A stretch of DNA of 64,000 nucleotides from J051 sp040289295 (GTDB taxonomy: Bacteria > Armatimonadota > Fimbriimonadia > Fimbriimonadales > ATM1). Shown here piece by piece: positions 1 to 8,690 of the stretch. Within the stretch, counting starts at the first letter, position 1. Every line of letters begins with the position of its first letter. Location: the NCBI GenBank assembly GCA_040289295.1, contig PSLA01000005.1, positions 1 through 64,000 on the forward strand. Direction: 5' to 3'. Position numbers and translations under genes: made by a program. The notes under the pieces were generated by a model that saw only the letters and a list, made by a program, of their open reading frames with translations, did no database searches and was not told the origin of the DNA.

Positions 1-68
1 TACCGTTGCTGCCTTCCGGCCCTGGCGGGGTTCGAGAGCCGTCACGCCGCGCAGTTCCCGGCGGCTCG
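1..68 (-). ncRNA. ffs: Signal recognition particle RNA (4.5S-type), 3' part cut by window edge
   Basis: Read on the minus strand the segment contains the conserved SRP domain IV hairpin: GAACCCCGCCAGG, the GGAAG tetraloop region (GCCGGAAGGCAGC) and AACGGTA. This is the Ffh-binding loop of bacterial small SRP RNA, which targets nascent membrane proteins. The 3' end lies outside the window. A TATCAT box at 73-78 on the same strand would place the 5' end near position 66-68, so the start is inferred. It lies just downstream of the TPR-protein gene on the same strand. Not protein coding. Confidence 0.85.
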
Positions 69-90
69 CCACATGATAGCACCTTCGCGC

Positions 91-1425
91 CTACTTTCGC
101 AGGGTTCGCGGGATGACGACCTCGGGTCCGCCGTCAGTTTCCACTGCGACAAAGCCTGGCGAGTTATACACGTACCCGTTGGCGTAGTCACCTCGCATGA
201 GCAACTGATCTCGCGTCATCTCGATCTCAGCGTACAAGATGCGGGTTCCCGGGCGCCTTTCCGTGTCGAGGTATCGGCTGTCGGTCATCCCTTCGCCGTC
301 CCAGCCAATTTTGTCCTGAATGTGGGCGGGGGCGCTCCGAGGGTTGTAGTAAAAGACAACTCTGTACTTTTCTGCCGTAAACGGATACATGTTCGGGTTT
401 CGGCTCATATCTATCTTGCGGTCGAAGCGCCCATTCTTTGTATACAACTCATCCTGCATGAAAGTGCGCTCTGCATCACGATCGAAGTTCAGGTCCTGCG
501 CGGGCTCCCACTGCAGTTCGTAGTCGTAGTCGAACAGCTGCATCCGCACCCGGGCGCCTGTGGTTGGGATGCCCCAGGTTCCTGTAACGCGAATGACCTT
601 TGGCTCGACTACGCGAATAGAGAAAGTAAAGTTGAGGTTTACGGGGTCGTGCGTATCGTAGGGGTACTGCTCGTACACGCCGGCCCTTCTACCAAAGACA
701 CCTCTTTGCGTCATACGAATGATTTGATTGTTCAGATTACGCTCGATGGTATCCCGCCGATTCATGGACATAATGTCGTTGTCCTGCGCGTATTGACGTT
801 CCGCTTCTTGTTGTAGCGTCCAGTACCAGTCGAGCGACTCGTCGAGCTGGCCGTTGCGTTGGTACGCGTTTGACAGGATGCTCTTGCGCGCAGGCAAAAT
901 GTCCTTCTTCTCCACGGCCTGTTCAAACCAGTGGACTGCCTTCCAATAGTCGTCGTCCACCTTGTGGTAGTACATCCAGCCGGTTTCGTAGTACATTTCG
1001 TAGGTGTTGGGATTGTTTCGTACTCCTTCTTCAAGAAGCCTGAGTGCTATCGGTATGTAACGGCGATCTGATCGGTTCTGCTCGTCGGTGAAATTGTAGG
1101 CGATGTGCCACGATCCCGTTGAGTACACCTCAACCTGTCGCGGATTGAGCCACGTGACCAAGCGTATCAATGGCAGCACCGCGTCAAACTGACCGGTGTC
1201 GAAGTAACGGTCCGTTTCGACCCAAAGAATGCCCGCGACCATCTCGCGGAGGCCAGCCAACGATGCTAGAAGCTGGTCAGCGTTAAGCCCTCGATCAATC
1301 CGCAGCTCGCCCGTCGAGTAGTTTTGCCGCCAGGTTGGGAAGATTGCAAGTTGCGAAACCAGTCCTTGCGCAGTGAAAAGGACAACGAGAGCGATCCAAA
1401 CGACGGGTCGGCGATTACGGCGCAC
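91..1425 (-). CDS. Membrane-anchored TPR-repeat protein of unknown function
   Basis: A 444-residue protein with one N-terminal membrane segment (about residues 7-25, ending in a Gln/Ser-rich stretch) followed by a helical, TPR-like region (about 45-215) rich in Trp and Tyr, for example the WMYYHK and WYW segments. The C-terminal half looks beta-rich and is not recognised. The start is GTG, placed one base after the permease stop, with a good AAGGAG ribosome site 8 bases upstream inside the permease gene; this coupling supports the start. Third gene of an ABC exporter operon, so it may be an extracytoplasmic partner of that exporter. Function unknown; the family assignment is by eye only. Confidence 0.8.
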   Translation of the reverse strand: MRRNRRPVVWIALVVLFTAQGLVSQLAIFPTWRQNYSTGELRIDRGLNADQLLASLAGLREMVAGILWVETDRYFDTGQFDAVLPLIRLVTWLNPRQVEVYSTGSWHIAYNFTDEQNRSDRRYIPIALRLLEEGVRNNPNTYEMYYETGWMYYHKVDDDYWKAVHWFEQAVEKKDILPARKSILSNAYQRNGQLDESLDWYWTLQQEAERQYAQDNDIMSMNRRDTIERNLNNQIIRMTQRGVFGRRAGVYEQYPYDTHDPVNLNFTFSIRVVEPKVIRVTGTWGIPTTGARVRMQLFDYDYELQWEPAQDLNFDRDAERTFMQDELYTKNGRFDRKIDMSRNPNMYPFTAEKYRVVFYYNPRSAPAHIQDKIGWDGEGMTDSRYLDTERRPGTRILYAEIEMTRDQLLMRGDYANGYVYNSPGFVAVETDGGPEVVIPRTLRK

Positions 1426-1426
1426 G

Positions 1427-2224
1427 TTACAGCTCCTTCCTATCGAAGATCAGCACGGCGATGACGAGTAGAATGCTGATGTAAACGACAGCGTACACAA
1501 TCCCGTTCGCCATGTAGACCGCCTCGCTACCTCGAATTTGGGTAGCGCTCGCCGTTGCAGCGCCTTGCGCAATGTCGAGATTACTGAAGTTCGGCACGGC
1601 GTAATGGGCGATCCGTGCCACGATCGCTATCGCATCTGAAGCCTGCCCTTCCGCCCCCCAACGCTCAAAGATTGGATTCACCAGTGTGCCGAAGATCCAA
1701 ACCAAGCCAGAAAGGAAAAAGTTGATAACCGGCGTCACAAACGTTGAAAACAGCATCGAAACGGCCGCCAAAAGGCTCATCTGAAAGATCATCATGAACG
1801 GCACTTTGATCAGCGGTGAAAGTCGCTCAAGCGACCAGGTCTGCTGCTGAATACCGAACGCAAGAATCACCACGAGCGTCATCAGCCCGACCATCAGCGC
1901 CAATGCGACAACGCTGCCAAGGTACTTGCCCAAGAGAAACTGGTACCGATGCACAGGCTTCGACAGAATCGTGTAGATGGTGCGGCGCTCTACTTCGTTC
2001 GGAAGCAGGTATACAGTTAAAGTTACGGCGAGAATCGCTGCGGTGATGCGTAGAATGCCGATCGAAATGTCGATCAAAGTCTGCTGCTGACCGCGTGGTG
2101 ACAACTCGTTCAGGCTCGGCGCGATGATTAGGAACGCCAGCCCCACCATCAGGATAATCAACAGCACGCGGCGTCGAATCGCCTCGCCCACCGTCGTCGC
2201 AGCTATCGCAAACACTTGGTTCAT
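1427..2224 (-). CDS. ABC-2 type transporter permease
   Basis: A 265-residue integral membrane protein with about six hydrophobic segments (roughly 18-40, 58-75, 105-127, 145-165, 167-185, 240-258) and a cytoplasmic loop containing the EVERRTIYTILSKPV motif typical of NosY/ABC-2 permeases that work with a separate ATPase. The start codon overlaps the ATPase stop as TGATG, so the two are translationally coupled. Together with the upstream ATPase it should form an exporter; the substrate cannot be read from the sequence. No solute-binding protein is present, consistent with export rather than uptake. Confidence 0.88.
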   Translation of the reverse strand: MNQVFAIAATTVGEAIRRRVLLIILMVGLAFLIIAPSLNELSPRGQQQTLIDISIGILRITAAILAVTLTVYLLPNEVERRTIYTILSKPVHRYQFLLGKYLGSVVALALMVGLMTLVVILAFGIQQQTWSLERLSPLIKVPFMMIFQMSLLAAVSMLFSTFVTPVINFFLSGLVWIFGTLVNPIFERWGAEGQASDAIAIVARIAHYAVPNFSNLDIAQGAATASATQIRGSEAVYMANGIVYAVVYISILLVIAVLIFDRKEL

Positions 2225-3168
2225 CAGCCGGCCACCTCCCGTGGATTATCACGCTCAGCCTCAGTGATCGTCTCCACGAACAGGTCTTCGAGGCGTCGGC
2301 GCCGCGGGATGATGCTGATTATCTTGCCGCCTGCCGCGCGGATTGCGTCAACGAAGCCGTCGGTGGCGATGCTATCTGGCGCATCTACAATCAAGCGTCC
2401 CTCGTGCAGCGACACGATCGCTCCGTCTTGCTGCACTTTTTCGCGCACGCCATCGGGAACATTCTCTGCCGTTATCTCGATGCGACCGCCGGCGAGCAGG
2501 TTTTCCAACTTCCCTTCAGCCTTCACCACGCCGCGATTCAGTATTGCCACGCGGTCGCAAATGCGTTCCACGTCCGAAAGTTCGTGGCTGCTGATGAAGA
2601 CCGTCTTCCCTTCCTCGCGGAATTGCAGAATGAGGTCTCGGATCTCGATGTGTGCGATCGGATCGAGGCCTGCAGTAGGCTCGTCGAGGAACAGCAACTT
2701 CGGGTCGTTCAGGAGACACTGCGCGAGGCCGATACGCTGTTGCATTCCCTTGGAGTACTGCGCGATCTGCTTGAAGCCGGCGTCCGCCAAGCCGACCCTC
2801 TGTAGCAAACTCTCCGCGCGTTTGCGCCTCTCGGCCTTCGGCATCCCGAACAGCCTGGCGTAAAAGTCGAGGATCTCCATGCCCGTCATGTGTTCGTAGT
2901 AGTACGGCTTCTCGGGCAGGTAGCTAAGCTGGCGGTGAATCTTGATGTCGCCTATTTCCTCGCCCAGAACTTTCGCAGTGCCGGAGGTAGGCCAGATGAT
3001 GCTGAGTAGCATCTTGATGGTCGTGGTCTTACCAGCCCCGTTGGGGCCGAGGAAGCCGAAAATCTCTCCCTCCTCCACCTGAAGGTTCAGGCGGTCCACC
3101 ACGAAGGCTTTCCCACCGCGGACCTTATACGTTTTGGTCAGTTCGTGTGTCTCGATTGCGTGCGCCAA
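2224..3168 (-). CDS. ABC transporter ATP-binding protein (ABC-2 exporter)
   Basis: A 314-residue ATPase. Walker A GPNGAGKTT lies at residues 41-49, the signature SKGMQ at 139-143, Walker B LLFLDEP at 158-164, and the H-loop in SSHELSDVE. A C-terminal domain of about 90 residues follows, as in the CcmA/NosF/DrrA group. The chosen start is TTG at 3168, giving the sequence MAHAIETHELTK, because no ATG or GTG is available near the conserved N-terminus. First gene of an operon with the permease and the TPR protein. A TATACT box at 3215-3220 on the minus strand is a possible promoter. Confidence 0.9.
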   Translation of the reverse strand: MAHAIETHELTKTYKVRGGKAFVVDRLNLQVEEGEIFGFLGPNGAGKTTTIKMLLSIIWPTSGTAKVLGEEIGDIKIHRQLSYLPEKPYYYEHMTGMEILDFYARLFGMPKAERRKRAESLLQRVGLADAGFKQIAQYSKGMQQRIGLAQCLLNDPKLLFLDEPTAGLDPIAHIEIRDLILQFREEGKTVFISSHELSDVERICDRVAILNRGVVKAEGKLENLLAGGRIEITAENVPDGVREKVQQDGAIVSLHEGRLIVDAPDSIATDGFVDAIRAAGGKIISIIPRRRRLEDLFVETITEAERDNPREVAG

Positions 3169-3241
3169 TTAGAGAGTCTCCAGAAAGAGTGCCGTAGAAA
3201 TGATGGCGGCCACGAGTATACCGCCGAGAAACGCCCGGATT

Positions 3242-3257
3242 CCCGCCTTCGCGAGGG
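3242..3257. repeat. Short GC-rich palindrome in the ABC-trpF gap
   Basis: The sequence CCCGCCTTCGCGAGGG can fold into a small hairpin (CCC.CGC arms around GAAG when read on the minus strand) and resembles the widespread dispersed palindromes built on GGATTCCCGCnnTCGCGGGAAT. It is the only structure I see in the 275-base gap between trpF and the ABC operon. It may be a degenerate dispersed repeat or part of the operon leader. Confidence 0.35.
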
Positions 3258-3443
3258 TAGAATGGCGATTCGTTCCGGGCTGTCCATACGTCTATTACGT
3301 CGGGAAGGACCGGAAGTCTTCGCTTCGGCGCTAAACCGCGAGGACGGGTATGTACCACCGGAAACGGTGCTCGCCGGTAGCGAGTCTGACAAATCGCGGG
3401 GGCGCGCTTTGCTCTCCTTTCCGCGTCCCCGCACTTTTTCATC

Positions 3444-4040
3444 TCACCCGCTCCGTCGTGCCGCTCGAATGAACGCGCGAATCAGGGCGACGTCCTTCAC
3501 CCCCGGCGAGGACTCCAACCCGCTGCTCACGTCCACACCGAACGGATGGACGGCGCGCAACGCCGCGGCGACGTTCTCCGGGGTCAATCCACCCGCCAAG
3601 ACGACCGGCAGCGCCGCGTCGCGGGCGAAAGCCGCCGCCGCCGCCCAGTCCACAGTCGTCCCTGTGCCCCCCCAGGCGCCCCTGTGGAAGGCATCGAGCA
3701 GCACGAAGTCGGCGTCTCTCGCCGTTGGGGGCGGTTCTGAGCCAGAAAGCCTGTGCGCCTTGATGCGGCGCAGCCCTTTTGCACGGGGAACGCCCGCGAC
3801 CCATTGGACGGCAGTGAACCCCTCAAGGTCGCTCGGCAGATTGTCTGCTTCCCCAACCACCGCGACGCGTTCGATTCCCTCCGGCACGAGATCAAGCCAT
3901 GAGCGAACCTCGCCGATCCGGTTCCCGACGTACCGAGGGCTGCCTGGCTCGAACACGAAGCCGACCGCGCTGGCACCCTCCCCGACAGCCGCTTCGAGGG
4001 CGTCACGCGACGTAATTCCGCAGATCTTGACCCATGTCAT
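3444..4040 (-). CDS. trpF: Phosphoribosylanthranilate isomerase
   Basis: A 198-residue TIM-barrel enzyme that isomerises N-(5-phosphoribosyl)anthranilate to the 1-deoxyribulose form in tryptophan synthesis. Family landmarks are KICGITSRDA at the N-terminus (catalytic Cys in KICG), GFVFEPGSPRYV, LLDAF, and the phosphate-binding LAGGLTPENV with GVDVSSGLESSPGVKD near the C-terminus. The conserved catalytic Asp lies in FGVDVSSG. The ATG overlaps the trpC stop as TGATG. Last gene of a trpD-trpC-trpF operon; trpB is about 30 kb away and trpA, trpE and trpG are not in the window. Confidence 0.96.
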   Translation of the reverse strand: MTWVKICGITSRDALEAAVGEGASAVGFVFEPGSPRYVGNRIGEVRSWLDLVPEGIERVAVVGEADNLPSDLEGFTAVQWVAGVPRAKGLRRIKAHRLSGSEPPPTARDADFVLLDAFHRGAWGGTGTTVDWAAAAAFARDAALPVVLAGGLTPENVAAALRAVHPFGVDVSSGLESSPGVKDVALIRAFIRAARRSG

Positions 4041-4819
4041 CAGCCGAGCAACTCCCGAACCGCTTGCTCGGCGCTTTCTGCGCGCATCAGCGCCTCACCG
4101 ACCAGTATTGCACGCGCCCCCGCGCGGGCGACACGAAGCGCGTCCTCTCGTGACCATATGGCGGACTCGGCGACCACGAGAGCACTGGCCGGCACGAGCG
4201 GGGCCAAGCGCTCGGTAGTCTCCAACGATGTCTCGAATGTGCTTAGGTCGCGGTTGTTTATCCCGATCAAGTCAGCGGCTACGCCGGCGGCTCGCTCTAC
4301 CTCCTCCTCGGTATGGACCTCCACCAGGACATTGAGCCCGACCTCCCGAGCCCGGTCGACGAGCCGAGCGAGCAAATCATCAGTTAGCGCTGCGACGATT
4401 AGGAGGATGCAGTCAGCGCCCATCGCGCGTGACTCATACACCTGCCAGTCATCGAAGAGGAAGTCCTTTCGAAGGATGGGCAAGTCAACAGCGTCGCGAA
4501 CCTGCACCAGGTCCTGCGGGGAGCCGCGGAAATGTCGAGTTTCAGTGAGCACGCTAATGCAAGACGCTCCGCCTCGTTCGTAGGCGCGCGCTAACTCTGC
4601 AGGATCCGCGTCGCCACGGATCGTTCCCTTGCTCGGGCTGGCGCGCTTGACCTCTGCGATCAGCGAAACGGGGTGGGGACCAGTGAGCAACGCCTCACGA
4701 AATGAGCGCACCGGAGGCGCGCTCTGCGCGCGTCGGCGCACCTCATCGAGCGGCGTTTCACGCTTGGCCGCCTCGACCTCCGCACACTTGTCCGCAAGGA
4801 TTTGATCCAGACGATTCAT
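4040..4819 (-). CDS. trpC: Indole-3-glycerol phosphate synthase
   Basis: A 259-residue TIM-barrel enzyme that closes the indole ring from carboxyphenylamino-deoxyribulose phosphate. Recognisable elements are VSLIAEVKRASPSKG (catalytic Glu and Lys), ILRKDFLFDDWQVYES, LIGINNRDLSTFE and AESAI in the phosphate-binding half, and AILVGEALMR. A longer reading frame extends upstream to 4906, but the ATG at 4819 overlaps the trpD stop as ATGA and begins MNRLDQILADK, which matches the family N-terminus, so I chose it. Translationally coupled with trpD before it and trpF after it. Confidence 0.96.
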   Translation of the reverse strand: MNRLDQILADKCAEVEAAKRETPLDEVRRRAQSAPPVRSFREALLTGPHPVSLIAEVKRASPSKGTIRGDADPAELARAYERGGASCISVLTETRHFRGSPQDLVQVRDAVDLPILRKDFLFDDWQVYESRAMGADCILLIVAALTDDLLARLVDRAREVGLNVLVEVHTEEEVERAAGVAADLIGINNRDLSTFETSLETTERLAPLVPASALVVAESAIWSREDALRVARAGARAILVGEALMRAESAEQAVRELLG

Positions 4820-5847
4820 GCCAAGGCGCGGCTCCTTTCGATCAACGAGTACAGTTTCGCGGCAGCAGCCCCGGATCGAATGGACGTGCGCGCCATATCT
4901 GCGCACTCTTTAAGGTCGTCGCTAAGGCCGGCAACCCAGATCGCGAGAGCGGCACTGGGCACGACCGCTATGGAGTAAGGCGACTCCGGGTCTTCGAGCG
5001 CCTCGCGGAGAATGTCGCCGTTCGCCTCGGCGCTCTCTCCCGCAATGATGGAAGCCGGTGAGAGTTCCGGTAAACCAAAGCCCGAGGGATAAATGATGCG
5101 CTCTTCCACCTCCTTCCCGTCAATCAATGCGATGCGGCTCGGCCCGACAGGCGAGACCTCGTCCATTCCCGCCAATCCGTGTACAACCACCGCACGTTCT
5201 GCACCCAACCGCCTCAGCACGCCGGACAGGCGACCGACGAGCGTAGGATGAAACACGCCGAGCACCTGTCGCCTCGCCCCTGCGGGATTCGTCAGAGGGC
5301 CGAGAAGATTGAACACTGTCCTCAGGCGAATCTCCTTTCGAGGAGCCGCTGCATGCTTCATCGCAGGATGGAAGTTTGGCGCAAAGAGGAAAGCTATGCC
5401 CACCTCGTCCAGCAACCTACCGCACTGCTCGGCGCCAAGCGACAGGCTGAGTCCGAGCGCTTCGAGCACGTCCGCGCTGCCACATTTGCTCGTTACGGCG
5501 CGGTTCCCATGCTTGCTCACGACGGCGCCTGCGCCTGCCGCAACGAAGGCGGCTGCGGTGCTGATGTTGAAGGTCTTCACTGTGTCTCCCCCGGTGCCGC
5601 AGGTGTCTATCAAGTTCGGCCGATTGGTTTTGACGGGCACCACGTTCTCGCGCATGACCTTGGCGAAGCCGGTGAGTTCGGAGCCGGTCTCCCCCTTCAT
5701 GCGCAGGGCAACGAGAAGTGCGGCGATCTGAGCAGGCGTTGCTTCACCCGCCATCACCTGTGTCATGACGGAGCGCGCCTCCGCCTCTCGCAGGCTACGG
5801 CGGTTGACGACTCGCTCTATGGCGTCTTCGATTCGCACGTTCGCCAT
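4816..5847 (-). CDS. trpD: Anthranilate phosphoribosyltransferase
   Basis: A 343-residue enzyme joining anthranilate to PRPP. The PRPP-binding signature DTCGTGGD is followed by KTFNISTAAAFVAAGAG and the KHGNRAVTSKCGSAD loop; NLLGPLTNPAGA and the DEV/SP segment are also present. The open frame runs to 6012, but the extra 55 residues are Pro/Arg/Ser-rich and lie antisense to the next gene; the ATG at 5847 (MANVRIEDAIERV) fits the family. First gene of trpDCF. Its start is only 32 bases from the start chosen for the divergent gene, so the two promoters must overlap each other or the opposing coding region. Confidence 0.95.
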   Translation of the reverse strand: MANVRIEDAIERVVNRRSLREAEARSVMTQVMAGEATPAQIAALLVALRMKGETGSELTGFAKVMRENVVPVKTNRPNLIDTCGTGGDTVKTFNISTAAAFVAAGAGAVVSKHGNRAVTSKCGSADVLEALGLSLSLGAEQCGRLLDEVGIAFLFAPNFHPAMKHAAAPRKEIRLRTVFNLLGPLTNPAGARRQVLGVFHPTLVGRLSGVLRRLGAERAVVVHGLAGMDEVSPVGPSRIALIDGKEVEERIIYPSGFGLPELSPASIIAGESAEANGDILREALEDPESPYSIAVVPSAALAIWVAGLSDDLKECADMARTSIRSGAAAAKLYSLIERSRALA

Positions 5848-5866
5848 TATGCTCAGGCACAGTGGG

Positions 5867-5872
5867 TATGAT
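5867..5872 (+). promoter_or_regulatory. -10-like box TATGAT, 7 bases before the ATG at 5880
   Basis: TATGAT is followed by GGCGGCG and then ATG at 5880. This spacing would put the transcription start on or next to the start codon (leaderless message). No Shine-Dalgarno sequence is visible before any of the possible starts of this gene. The same arrangement recurs at several first-of-operon genes in the window. Confidence 0.5.
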
Positions 5873-5879
5873 GGCGGCG

Positions 5880-6908
5880 ATGATCGCGGCGATCCTGTTT
5901 GCTCTTCAAAACCCAGTTGGAATACCGAATGACGACCTCCTCCGCCACCCCAACGAGGTGCACCTTTTGAACGTTCGGCAGTTGACCTTCGGAGGACAGA
6001 ACGCGGAGGCATACTGGAACACCGACGGGACCAAGATCATCTACCAGTCCACACAACCGGAGTGGCCGGATGAGCAGATTCTCGTCATGAACGCAGACGG
6101 CTCAGGCAAGCGACTCGTCTCGCCAGGCACCGGGCGCTGCACTTGCGGCTACTTCATTCCAGGGACGGACGAGGTGGTGTTCTCTTGGTCCGGTTGGTGG
6201 GATCCGGGTCCACAGCCGCGGGTCGACAGGTCGCAGGGGTACGTCTGGATGGTCAACCCGTGGTACCGCATTTTTCGGGCAAAGCAAGACGGTTCGAACA
6301 GGAGGATGCTGCTCGAGCGGCGCGGATACGCCGCTGAAACCACCATCGCCCCCGACGGCTCGTTCATGGTGTTCACGAGCACGATGGACGGTGACCTCGA
6401 GATCTATCGCATGAACCTCGACGGCACGGGGCTGATGCGCTTGACCAACGAGCTGGGCTACGACGGCGGACCGTTTGTAAGTTGGGATGGAAAGAAGATT
6501 GTGTACCGCCGGGCAGCGATTCGCTCGGAACGAGGCAGGCAAGACTATCTGAGCCTTCTTAAGCAGTCTTTGGTCCGCCCATCCAAGTTGGAGATTTGGA
6601 TCATGGACGCGGACGGAGGCAACAAGCGGCAAGTAACGAACTTGGACGCCGCCTCGTTCGCGCCGTTTCTTCACCCGAACGGCAGGGACATTATCTTTTC
6701 GACCAATTACGGCGACCCGCAGGGTCGCGAGTTCGACCTTTGGATGATCCGCGTTGACGGCACGGGCCTCAAGCGCATCACCTTCACTCCGGAATTCGAC
6801 GGCTTCCCGATGTTTACCCGCGACGGCAAGCGCCTCGTTTGGGCAAGCAATCGAAACGGGCGGGAACCTGGAGAGACTAACGTATTCGTAGCAGATTGGA
6901 AGGAGTAA
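5880..6908 (+). CDS. Secreted or periplasmic TolB-like (PD40) beta-propeller protein
   Basis: A 342-residue protein with a short hydrophobic N-terminus (IAAILFALQ) and repeated PD40/WD40-like blades: VRQLTFGGQNAEAYWN, GTKIIYQS, MNADGSGKRL, SFMVFTSTMDGDLEIYRMN, DGTGLMRLTNE, WDGKKIVYRR, and IMDADGGNKRQVTN. Such propellers bind partner proteins in the periplasm. Starts are possible at 5862, 5868, 5871 and 5880; I chose 5880 because a TATGAT box sits 7 bases before it. Followed 4 bases later by an M28 peptidase with a good ribosome site, so the two are probably co-transcribed. Specific role unknown. Confidence 0.8.
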   Translation: MIAAILFALQNPVGIPNDDLLRHPNEVHLLNVRQLTFGGQNAEAYWNTDGTKIIYQSTQPEWPDEQILVMNADGSGKRLVSPGTGRCTCGYFIPGTDEVVFSWSGWWDPGPQPRVDRSQGYVWMVNPWYRIFRAKQDGSNRRMLLERRGYAAETTIAPDGSFMVFTSTMDGDLEIYRMNLDGTGLMRLTNELGYDGGPFVSWDGKKIVYRRAAIRSERGRQDYLSLLKQSLVRPSKLEIWIMDADGGNKRQVTNLDAASFAPFLHPNGRDIIFSTNYGDPQGREFDLWMIRVDGTGLKRITFTPEFDGFPMFTRDGKRLVWASNRNGREPGETNVFVADWKE

Positions 6909-6912
6909 ACGA

Positions 6913-8685
6913 ATGATTTACGCATGGGTTTCGGCTTTGGTTGTTTCGACGGTGGCGGCGCAAGCCCCCGCCCCGCTTATCTCTGCGGATGCGCTCCGCA
7001 AGCACGTTGAGTACCTGGCGTCCGACGAGTTGGAAGGCCGATTCACCGGCTCGCCAGGCGAGCGCATGGCGGGGGACTACGCCAAGAAGGTGTTTGAGGA
7101 GGCGGGACTGCTACCGGGGGGTGAAAAGGGCACCTTCTTTCAAGAGTTTCCTGTACGCTTCGGAATCGAGATCGGTGCGGGAAGCTATCTCCGCTTTCGC
7201 AGGGGATCTGAAACCATCGAGGCCAAGCCAGGAAAGGAATTCGTGCCGGTCTACAATGGCGACGCGTTGGATGGAGTAACCGCACCGGTGGTCTTCGCCG
7301 GCGAGGGCGTGGTAACCGAAGACAGGGACGACTACGCAGGCGTTGACGCGAAGGGGAAGATCGTGATCGTGTTCCCAAGCGCCGACCGCCGCTTGAGCAA
7401 TCGAGTGAAGGCGCGCACCGCGCAAGAAAAGGGCGCAGTGGGAATCCTGTTCGCTGGATCACCCAGCGGCGCCGGCTTACTCGACTTGACTGGTCAGAAC
7501 GGCATCCTTCGCAGCGAAGGGTTTGTCGCCGCTGCAATCTCGGACGAAATGTTCGAGCGAGTCAGCGGGCTAAACTTCCAGCGCGCGCGGGAGCAGGCTG
7601 GGGCGGGTCGCGTGATGCCCGGCTTCGCCGCCAACGTAACGGTTACGTTAAAGACTTCTGTGCAGCCGCGTAACATCATTGGGCGCAACATCATCGCCAT
7701 CCTTCCAGGACAAGACCCAACATTGAAGTCACAGTACATCGTCATTGGCGCGCACATTGATCACATCGGGCACGGCGAGGTGGGGGCAGCCGGTCGCATT
7801 GAAGGCGATAACATCTACAACGGCGCGGACGACAACGCCAGCGGCTCGGCGATGGTACTCGAACTGGCGCGCTACTACAGTCGAACGAAATCGAACTTTC
7901 GCACGCTTGTGTTCCAACTGTACAGCGGCGAGGAGATGGGGCTTGTGGGAAGCCGCCATTGGGTAGCGAACCCGACCGTAGACCTGAAGGCTGTAACCGC
8001 CATGCTGAACCTTGACATGATTGGAAACATGGTCGAGAACAAGCTAATCGTTGATGGGATCCGCTCCTCGCCGATATGGCGGGACATGGTTAACCGCTTC
8101 GGCGACGGCTTCACGTTCGAGTTTGACCCAACGGGCCGCCGCTCCATCGCGGGAAGAAGCGACCATGCGGCGTTCGAGGCCGCAGGGATACCTGTGCTGT
8201 TTTTCAACACCGACGAGCACGAGCGGTACCACCGCCCCAATGATCACGCGGACAAACTGAACTACGAAGGCATGGAGCGCATCGGGACGCTCATCATCAA
8301 TGTGCTTGCCGTCGTTGACTCGAGACCGGGGATGGTCCCGTTCCAGGACAAGGACAAGATTGTAGAGCGCACTCCGCCCGAAACACCCGCATCCGGTGCG
8401 CGGCGCATCCGCGTCGGTTTGATCCCAAACTATGGCGATCCAGGCCCCGGCTTGCTCCTCGAAGGCGTATTGGAAAACTCACCCGCGGAGAAGGCGGGGC
8501 TGCAAGCTGGAGACCGCATTATCCAGTGGGACGACATCAAGATCACGACGATAGAGGATCTCCAGTTCGTCTTCGAGCGGGCGATGCCGTTCCAGCCTGC
8601 GACGGTGATGATCATCCGGGGGGGCAAGGAGATGAAGGTGACCGTCATCCCCGAGCCGCCTGCGCCCGTTCTCGCGGCCGCATAG
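6913..8685 (+). CDS. Secreted M28 metallopeptidase with PA and PDZ domains
   Basis: A 590-residue exported peptidase with a signal peptide (about 1-17). A PA-type insert (about 110-200) precedes the M28 zinc-peptidase core: GAHIDHIGHG near residue 280 and NGADDNASGS near 302 (metal ligands), SGEEMGLVGS near 336 (catalytic Glu pair), NLDMIGN near 365, and YHRPNDHAD near 438 (His ligand). A PDZ domain follows (about 500-585, with SPAEKAGLQAGDRI). An AAGGAG ribosome site precedes the ATG. Probably an aminopeptidase that scavenges peptides outside the cytoplasm; a second M28 gene lies at 54.9-56.4 kb. Confidence 0.93.
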   Translation: MIYAWVSALVVSTVAAQAPAPLISADALRKHVEYLASDELEGRFTGSPGERMAGDYAKKVFEEAGLLPGGEKGTFFQEFPVRFGIEIGAGSYLRFRRGSETIEAKPGKEFVPVYNGDALDGVTAPVVFAGEGVVTEDRDDYAGVDAKGKIVIVFPSADRRLSNRVKARTAQEKGAVGILFAGSPSGAGLLDLTGQNGILRSEGFVAAAISDEMFERVSGLNFQRAREQAGAGRVMPGFAANVTVTLKTSVQPRNIIGRNIIAILPGQDPTLKSQYIVIGAHIDHIGHGEVGAAGRIEGDNIYNGADDNASGSAMVLELARYYSRTKSNFRTLVFQLYSGEEMGLVGSRHWVANPTVDLKAVTAMLNLDMIGNMVENKLIVDGIRSSPIWRDMVNRFGDGFTFEFDPTGRRSIAGRSDHAAFEAAGIPVLFFNTDEHERYHRPNDHADKLNYEGMERIGTLIINVLAVVDSRPGMVPFQDKDKIVERTPPETPASGARRIRVGLIPNYGDPGPGLLLEGVLENSPAEKAGLQAGDRIIQWDDIKITTIEDLQFVFERAMPFQPATVMIIRGGKEMKVTVIPEPPAPVLAAA

Positions 8686-8690
8686 GAGAG

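Noticed and set aside
3145..4218. 357-codon plus-strand frame
   Set aside because: It lies antisense to trpF and part of trpC, which have complete family motifs; the translated product is low-complexity Arg/Ser/Pro.
5848..6012. 55-residue N-terminal extension of TrpD
   Set aside because: The extra residues are low-complexity and antisense to the TolB-like gene; TrpD proteins start near MANVRIEDAI.
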